Assembly: GCA_030640565.1 (NCBI GenBank)
Contig: DAOWJD010000015.1
Span: 1-7,964, forward strand
From: Nanobdellota archaeon
GTDB taxonomy: Archaea > Nanobdellota > Nanobdellia > Pacearchaeales > GW2011-AR1
DNA: 7,964 nucleotides
Reading direction: 5' to 3'
The position numbers and the translations under genes were made by a program. Shown one piece after another: positions 5,215 to 7,964 of this stretch. Every line of letters starts with the position of its first letter. Position 1 is the first letter of the stretch. The notes beneath the pieces are model-generated. The model was not told the origin of the DNA, searched no databases, and worked only from the letters and a program-made list of their open reading frames with translations.

Positions 5215-6078
5215 CTATTTCTCTCTGTTCATTATATCTCTAACAGCTTTTTCAGCTTCTGCTTTTCTATAATTAAGCTCTTCTAATTGAGCATTATATT
5301 TTTTATTAATTTCATCTATTAAATCAGACTTTAATTTTTTCGGCGAAGTGGCTTCGGCACTTACAACAACCACCCTACCATCATTGCTCGAGACACCTAA
5401 GCCGCCGACGCTGGAGCCCAAATTCAGGATGTTTAACAGATACAACCTGGAAAGACCAGAATCTCTTGTATAAAGAGCTCTTTCTCCATTTTTATTAAAT
5501 ATTGGCAAGGCCTTATTATTAGTTTTTGAAAATTTTTTGTGATTATTTTTATGAACTAACTGCGGAGCGTAAATTATTTCTGAATCATCTATTAAATCAA
5601 ATGCTAATCCGTACTCAGAATCCTGGTCTACTCTTAACTTTAATCCAACCAAAGGAATCATTATTGGTGTTTTTCTATCTTTATCTATTTTTTCTTTTAT
5701 CTGTTTAATTAAATCTTTTGCCAAATAAGCATTTGGATTATCCTTGCTTCTTAAAACAAGTGCAGAATCTTCATAATATCCTTTCAAATCCAATGCACAT
5801 TTTTTTAATACTCTTTCTAAATCAGCAGGAGTTGCAGTTCTTAATCCTTGTGGTTTTATTATTTCATTAATTGCAACAACATAAAAAGAAGTTGAACCTT
5901 TTATAACTCCATCTTCATAAGAACTTTTTTGTAAAACAGGAAAATCTTTATATTTTTCTTTAATTTCTTCATTAATCTCTCTTCCTTTTTCTCCACCTAA
6001 AAAACCTGCCTGCGGAATAAATTCTGGAATTTCAATTAAAAGTTTTTCTTCTTTTACAGGTAAATTCGTTTGTATCAT
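5215..6078 (-). CDS. Putative DGR variable (target) protein 3 with C-terminal coiled coil
   Basis: A 287-residue protein with no signal peptide or membrane helix. Residues 60-110 include STSFYVVAINEII and LRTATPADLERV, an arrangement I associate with DGR-target and formylglycine-generating-enzyme-like folds. The core ends in NGERALYTRDSGLSRLYL (198-214), a low-adenine segment at 207-235, and GRVVVVSAEAT (234-244). The TRDSGLSRLYL...GRVVVV frame is unlike YPRQD...GGLG of the other two proteins at codon level, so it would use a different template. It does share the YxRxxS start and a GGLG at 225-228. Unusually, about 40 charged residues follow (246-287, e.g. LIDEINKKYNAQLEEL), predicted to be a coiled coil that could oligomerise or tether the variable domain. 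The start fits the TATA box in 6087-6106. The role is by analogy, with only one copy here for comparison. Confidence 0.6.
   Translation of the reverse strand: MIQTNLPVKEEKLLIEIPEFIPQAGFLGGEKGREINEEIKEKYKDFPVLQKSSYEDGVIKGSTSFYVVAINEIIKPQGLRTATPADLERVLKKCALDLKGYYEDSALVLRSKDNPNAYLAKDLIKQIKEKIDKDRKTPIMIPLVGLKLRVDQDSEYGLAFDLIDDSEIIYAPQLVHKNNHKKFSKTNNKALPIFNKNGERALYTRDSGLSRLYLLNILNLGSSVGGLGVSSNDGRVVVVSAEATSPKKLKSDLIDEINKKYNAQLEELNYRKAEAEKAVRDIMNREK
5344..5362 (-). repeat. Overlapping hairpins just downstream of the third variable block
   Basis: Read on the minus strand, AAGTG (5362-5358) pairs with CACTT (5350-5346) around a 7-nt loop, and CGAAG (5356-5352) pairs with CTTCG (5348-5344) around a 3-nt loop. 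The two are mutually exclusive 5-bp stems. They lie about 10 nt after the GRV codons, where some DGRs carry a hairpin that stimulates target recognition. They also encode part of SAEATSP, so coding constraint may explain them. Confidence 0.4.
5374..5472 (-). repeat. Candidate variable repeat VR3 (different template type)
   Basis: Codons 203-235 of the gene at 5215-6078. The 78-bp core at 5374-5451 has 40 G+C and only 15 A on the coding strand, against strongly AT-rich flanks, and its codons end mostly in C, G or T. Such a local rise in G+C with loss of A is what adenine-directed mutagenesis leaves behind. There is no second copy in the window, so boundaries and variability cannot be shown. 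Confidence 0.45.
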
Positions 6079-6086
6079 GATTTTTC

Positions 6087-6106
6087 CATAAATTCGGACT
6101 TTTTAA
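6087..6106 (-). promoter_or_regulatory. Promoter of variable protein 3, near-identical to the block at 717-736
   Basis: On the minus strand it reads TTAAAAAGTCCGAATTTATG, 18 of 20 bases matching 717-736, and it ends 8 nt before the ATG at 6078, exactly as the other copy does before 745. The TTAAAAA part is the TATA-like element, placed for a leaderless transcript. It occupies most of the 51-bp gap after the gene at 6130-6480, giving this gene its own promoter despite the same orientation. Confidence 0.65.
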
Positions 6107-6117
6107 GCTTTTATGTG

Positions 6118-6127
6118 AAAAGGTAAC
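6118..6127 (-). promoter_or_regulatory. Second copy of the shared upstream decamer
   Basis: GTTACCTTTT on the minus strand, identical to 683-692 on the plus strand and 11 nt upstream of the conserved promoter block. It may be a regulator site or a relic of duplication; the different spacing argues against a rigid promoter element. Confidence 0.35.
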
Positions 6128-6129
6128 AA

Positions 6130-6480
6130 TTACAAATCAACAACACCTTCTTTGGTCAAAGCAGCAAATCTTACTCCAACCGGGAGATTTAACAGAGCTG
6201 AAATAAGTGCCATGTGTTCTTTTCCGTCGCCAGAAGCAACGCTTAAGGCAACTTCTGTTCCATTAATCTTTCCTTTAAGTTTTTTAGAAAATTCTTCTTT
6301 TAACTCTATAAGTTTCTTATCAAGATTAACTTCAATAAACTCTGTTTCTTTTTCAGCTGTGAACTTTTTCGCGAAATTATCTCCGAGAAGAATAATCTTT
6401 TCCCACTCGCCATGTTTGATAAGACCAGAAACCTGCCCCCATGTTCCTTTTCCTTTAGATAATAATGCAATAAGTTCCAT
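6130..6480 (-). CDS. Small conserved-looking protein of unknown function, Rossmann-like
   Basis: A 116-residue protein I cannot assign. It starts MELIALLSKGKGTWGQVSGLI, then has EWEKIILLGDNFAKKF near 25-40, a charged helix near 55-70, and ends with EVALSVASGDGKEHMALISALLNLPVGVRFAALTKEGVVDL. Alternating hydrophobic strands and helices, with a glycine-rich turn plus EHMA before a helix near 85-98, suggest a Rossmann-like alpha/beta fold. The pattern faintly recalls CARF-type nucleotide-sensing domains, but that is speculation. I chose the ATG at 6480 rather than 6495 because the TATA box at 6501-6508 is about 24 nt from 6480 and would be far too close to 6495. It is divergent from the L1-L10 operon with overlapping upstream regions and has no signal peptide. 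Confidence 0.65.
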   Translation of the reverse strand: MELIALLSKGKGTWGQVSGLIKHGEWEKIILLGDNFAKKFTAEKETEFIEVNLDKKLIELKEEFSKKLKGKINGTEVALSVASGDGKEHMALISALLNLPVGVRFAALTKEGVVDL

Positions 6481-6500
6481 GTTAAAAAATATCAAAATCT

Positions 6501-6508
6501 GTTTATAA
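6501..6508 (-). promoter_or_regulatory. TATA box of the small unknown gene
   Basis: TTATAAAC on the minus strand, centred about 24 nt before the ATG at 6480. It lies roughly 20 bp from the oppositely oriented TATA box of the L1 operon, so the two promoters sit almost back to back and may interfere. Confidence 0.45.
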
Positions 6509-6524
6509 TAATTGTTGTGGTAAA

Positions 6525-6534
6525 CTTTATAAAC
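6525..6534 (+). promoter_or_regulatory. TATA box of the L1-L10 operon
   Basis: CTTTATAAAC, a good archaeal TATA element. Applying the usual 26-nt spacing puts the transcription start near 6556, leaving an untranslated leader of about 75 nt before the L1 ATG. The other genes with recognisable promoters here appear leaderless. Confidence 0.5.
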
Positions 6535-6575
6535 AACCTTATCAGAGTAAAATCGTCATAGACTACATCGCTAAG

Positions 6576-6619
6576 AGATATTTTCTATACTCCTGGCGCA
6601 TAGGTAGAAGACAAAATCT
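6576..6619 (+). promoter_or_regulatory. Candidate structured leader of the L1-L10 mRNA (possible autoregulatory site)
   Basis: The leader can fold as one extended hairpin of 13 pairs: AGA (6576-6578) with TCT (6617-6619), TTTT (6581-6584) with AAAA (6613-6616), CTA (6585-6587) with TAG (6605-6607), and CCT (6592-6594) with AGG (6602-6604). Asymmetric bulges at 6579-6580, 6588-6591 and 6608-6612 separate the stems, and the loop is GGCGCAT. L1 is known in some archaea and in bacteria to repress its own mRNA through a site that mimics its rRNA target. Whether this is such a site is inference. Confidence 0.35.
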
Positions 6620-6631
6620 GGAAAGAGAAAA

Positions 6632-7261
6632 ATGGAACTAAAACAAGAACTAAACAAGGCTTTGTCTGAATTAAGAAAAGGGAAAGAAAGAAAGTTTGAC
6701 CAGACAGTAGACCTAGTTATAAATCTGCAGAAATTTGATTTAAAGAAAAATCAGATAAATATTTTTATTAATGTTCCTTTCAAGATTAAAGAGAAAAAAA
6801 TTTGTGCTTTTTTTGAAGTAGAAAACAAAGACATTGAAACAATAACTCCTGAGCAATTTAAGAAATATTCTGACAAAAAAGCTTTAAAAAAAATCACTAA
6901 AAATTTTGATTTTTTTATTGCACAGGCAAGTTTGATGCCAAAGGTTGCAACTGTGTTTGGAAGAGTTTTAGGTCCTGCAGGAAAAATGCCTTCTCCTCAG
7001 CTCGGAATTCTTACAGAAGTAAATGAAAAGGCAATAAATGAACTCAAGGAAAAAATAGATAATAGTGTAAGAATAAGAGTAAAAGAACCTAGTGTAAAAC
7101 TTGCTATTGGAAAACAAAGTATGAAAGATGAAGAAATTGTTGAGAATATTATGGTGGTTTATAATGCTATATTAAAATCCCTTCTAAAAGGCAAAGATAA
7201 CATAAAAAATATAGAGTTAAAGTTTACCATGACTAAACCTTACAAAATATTAGTAAAATAA
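6632..7261 (+). CDS. rpl1: Large-subunit ribosomal protein L1
   Basis: A 209-residue protein of the mobile L1 stalk of the 50S subunit, involved in release of E-site tRNA; in many organisms it also represses its own operon. Domain I begins with KFDQTVDLVINLQKFDLKK at 21-39, the conserved N-terminal RNA-binding strand. MPKVATVFGRVLGPAGKMP at 102-120 is the family hallmark in domain II. The C-terminal strand returns to domain I and ends IELKFTMTKPYKILVK. The length is typical of archaeal L1 (about 210-220). The start matches the family-typical short N-terminal helix before KFDQTV. The L10/P0 gene follows after 2 nt. L11, which often precedes L1, is absent here. Identification is secure. Confidence 0.96.
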   Translation: MELKQELNKALSELRKGKERKFDQTVDLVINLQKFDLKKNQINIFINVPFKIKEKKICAFFEVENKDIETITPEQFKKYSDKKALKKITKNFDFFIAQASLMPKVATVFGRVLGPAGKMPSPQLGILTEVNEKAINELKEKIDNSVRIRVKEPSVKLAIGKQSMKDEEIVENIMVVYNAILKSLLKGKDNIKNIELKFTMTKPYKILVK

Positions 7262-7263
7262 AA

Positions 7264-7964
7264 ATGACAAAAAAACCAACTCATGTATCTGAAGAAAAGA
7301 AAAAACTAGTTGCAGAGCTCTTGAATTTGATAAAAAACAAAAAAACGATTCTAATAGCTTCGATAAAGGATATTCCTTCTTCCCAGTATCAAGAAATTGT
7401 GAAAAAACTAAGAGGAAAGGCTATAGTTAAGGTTCCAAAAAAGAATATTATATTTAGGGCTTTAGATTCCTCTGGGAATGAGGCTGTGAAAAAACTCAGA
7501 GACCATATTAAAGAAAATTTTGCTATTTTATTTTCAGATATAGATGCTTTTGAACTGGCAGCAGAATTAATCAGTAAAAAAAGTCCTGTAAAGGCAAAAT
7601 CAGGACAGGAAGCTGTAGAAGATATTGAAATCCAGGAAGGTCCTACAGATCTTATTCCAGGACCTGCAATAACAGAGCTTGGTGCATTAGGAATACAGAT
7701 TAAAATAGAAAAAGGAAAAATTAATATTAAAGAGCCAAAGATAATTGTTAAGACAGGAGAAAAAATCTCTGCAACTGCTGCAGATATTATGAATAAATTT
7801 AATATTAAACCATTTTCAGTAGGATTTATTCCTTTAGCTGTATTTGATACAAAAGAAGAAAAATTATATCTTGACATAAAAATTAACAAAGAAGAAACAA
7901 TTGAAGAGATAAAAAATGCGTTTGGAAAAGCCTTGCCTTTTGCTGTTGAAATTGGTTACATCAG
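7264..7964 (+). CDS. rpl10: Large-subunit ribosomal protein L10 (acidic stalk protein P0), 3' end beyond window
   Basis: The first 233 residues of the stalk base protein that anchors the L12/P1 dimers recruiting translational GTPases. Residues 1-105 form the rRNA-binding L10 domain, including KTILIASIKDIPSSQYQEIVKKLRG. The archaeal/eukaryotic P0 insertion follows: a KAKSGQEAVEDIEIQEGPTDL run (110-130), PGPAITELGALGIQIKIEKGKINI (132-155) and VKTGEKISATAADIM (162-176). Archaeal P0 usually runs to about 280-340 residues, so the L12-binding helices and the acidic tail lie outside the window. The ATG is 2 nt after the L1 stop, giving the common archaeal L1-L10 order. No stop is reached by the window edge. 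Confidence 0.95.
   Translation, partial: MTKKPTHVSEEKKKLVAELLNLIKNKKTILIASIKDIPSSQYQEIVKKLRGKAIVKVPKKNIIFRALDSSGNEAVKKLRDHIKENFAILFSDIDAFELAAELISKKSPVKAKSGQEAVEDIEIQEGPTDLIPGPAITELGALGIQIKIEKGKINIKEPKIIVKTGEKISATAADIMNKFNIKPFSVGFIPLAVFDTKEEKLYLDIKINKEETIEEIKNAFGKALPFAVEIGYI

Noticed and set aside
5526..5708. Plus-strand open frame of 60 codons
   Set aside because: Antisense to the gene at 5215-6078, with no motif, promoter or ribosome binding site.
6481..6495. Earlier in-frame ATG at 6495 for the small unknown gene
   Set aside because: The TATA box at 6501-6508 would be almost adjacent to it, while the ATG at 6480 has the normal spacing.
6152..6508. Plus-strand open frame of 118 codons
   Set aside because: Antisense to the gene at 6130-6480, which has the better-spaced TATA box and a protein-like strand/helix pattern. 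The opposing frame is serine-rich shadow sequence.
7389..7889. Minus-strand open frame of 166 codons
   Set aside because: Fully antisense to ribosomal protein L10/P0, which is certain; the apparent hydrophobic segments are artefacts of reading the opposite strand.
1..7964. tRNA or rRNA genes, CRISPR arrays, insertion sequences
   Set aside because: Scanning by eye found no cloverleaf-like or rRNA-length sequence, no regularly spaced repeats and no transposase-like frame or terminal inverted repeats.

Overview
The window is AT-rich archaeal DNA. Archaeal-type ribosomal proteins L1, L10/P0 and L40e, a hypusine-type aIF5A, an archaeal long FKBP and TATA boxes about 26 nt before most start codons (pointing to leaderless transcripts) all fit. 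The very short intergenic gaps and the kind of variable proteins present suggest a small-genome DPANN archaeon of the Woesearchaeota/Pacearchaeota type. That lineage is an inference; nothing here proves it.

Layout. Positions 1-625 (minus) hold a 3'-truncated FKBP-type prolyl isomerase. A divergent promoter region leads to a two-gene plus-strand operon (745-1506, 1515-2399). Both proteins of this operon end in a 33-codon block that shows the signature of diversity-generating retroelement (DGR) variable repeats. Next come aIF5A (2433-2819), a gene of unknown function with a twin-arginine (Tat) signal (2822-3565), a 55-codon L40e gene (3590-3757) and a site-2-type membrane metalloprotease (3759-5183). 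On the minus strand, 5215-6078 is a third, different variable-protein-like gene with a C-terminal coiled coil, and 6130-6480 is a small unknown gene. The right edge carries the start of a ribosomal operon, L1 (6632-7261) and L10/P0 (7264 to the edge, truncated).

The most notable content is the set of three putative DGR target genes at two places about 3.7 kb apart, with no reverse transcriptase or template repeat in the window. The two tandem repeats differ at 24 of 99 bases without indels. Nineteen changes fall in codon positions 1 or 2, and adenine is almost absent from the bases both copies share, as expected if adenines of a common template are randomised. The two target loci also share a nearly identical promoter (18 of 20 bases, each 8 nt before the ATG) plus an identical upstream decamer, so they look like a co-regulated, remotely acting DGR target set embedded among housekeeping translation genes.

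There is no gene-free stretch over 300 bases. I saw no tRNA, rRNA, CRISPR array or insertion sequence.
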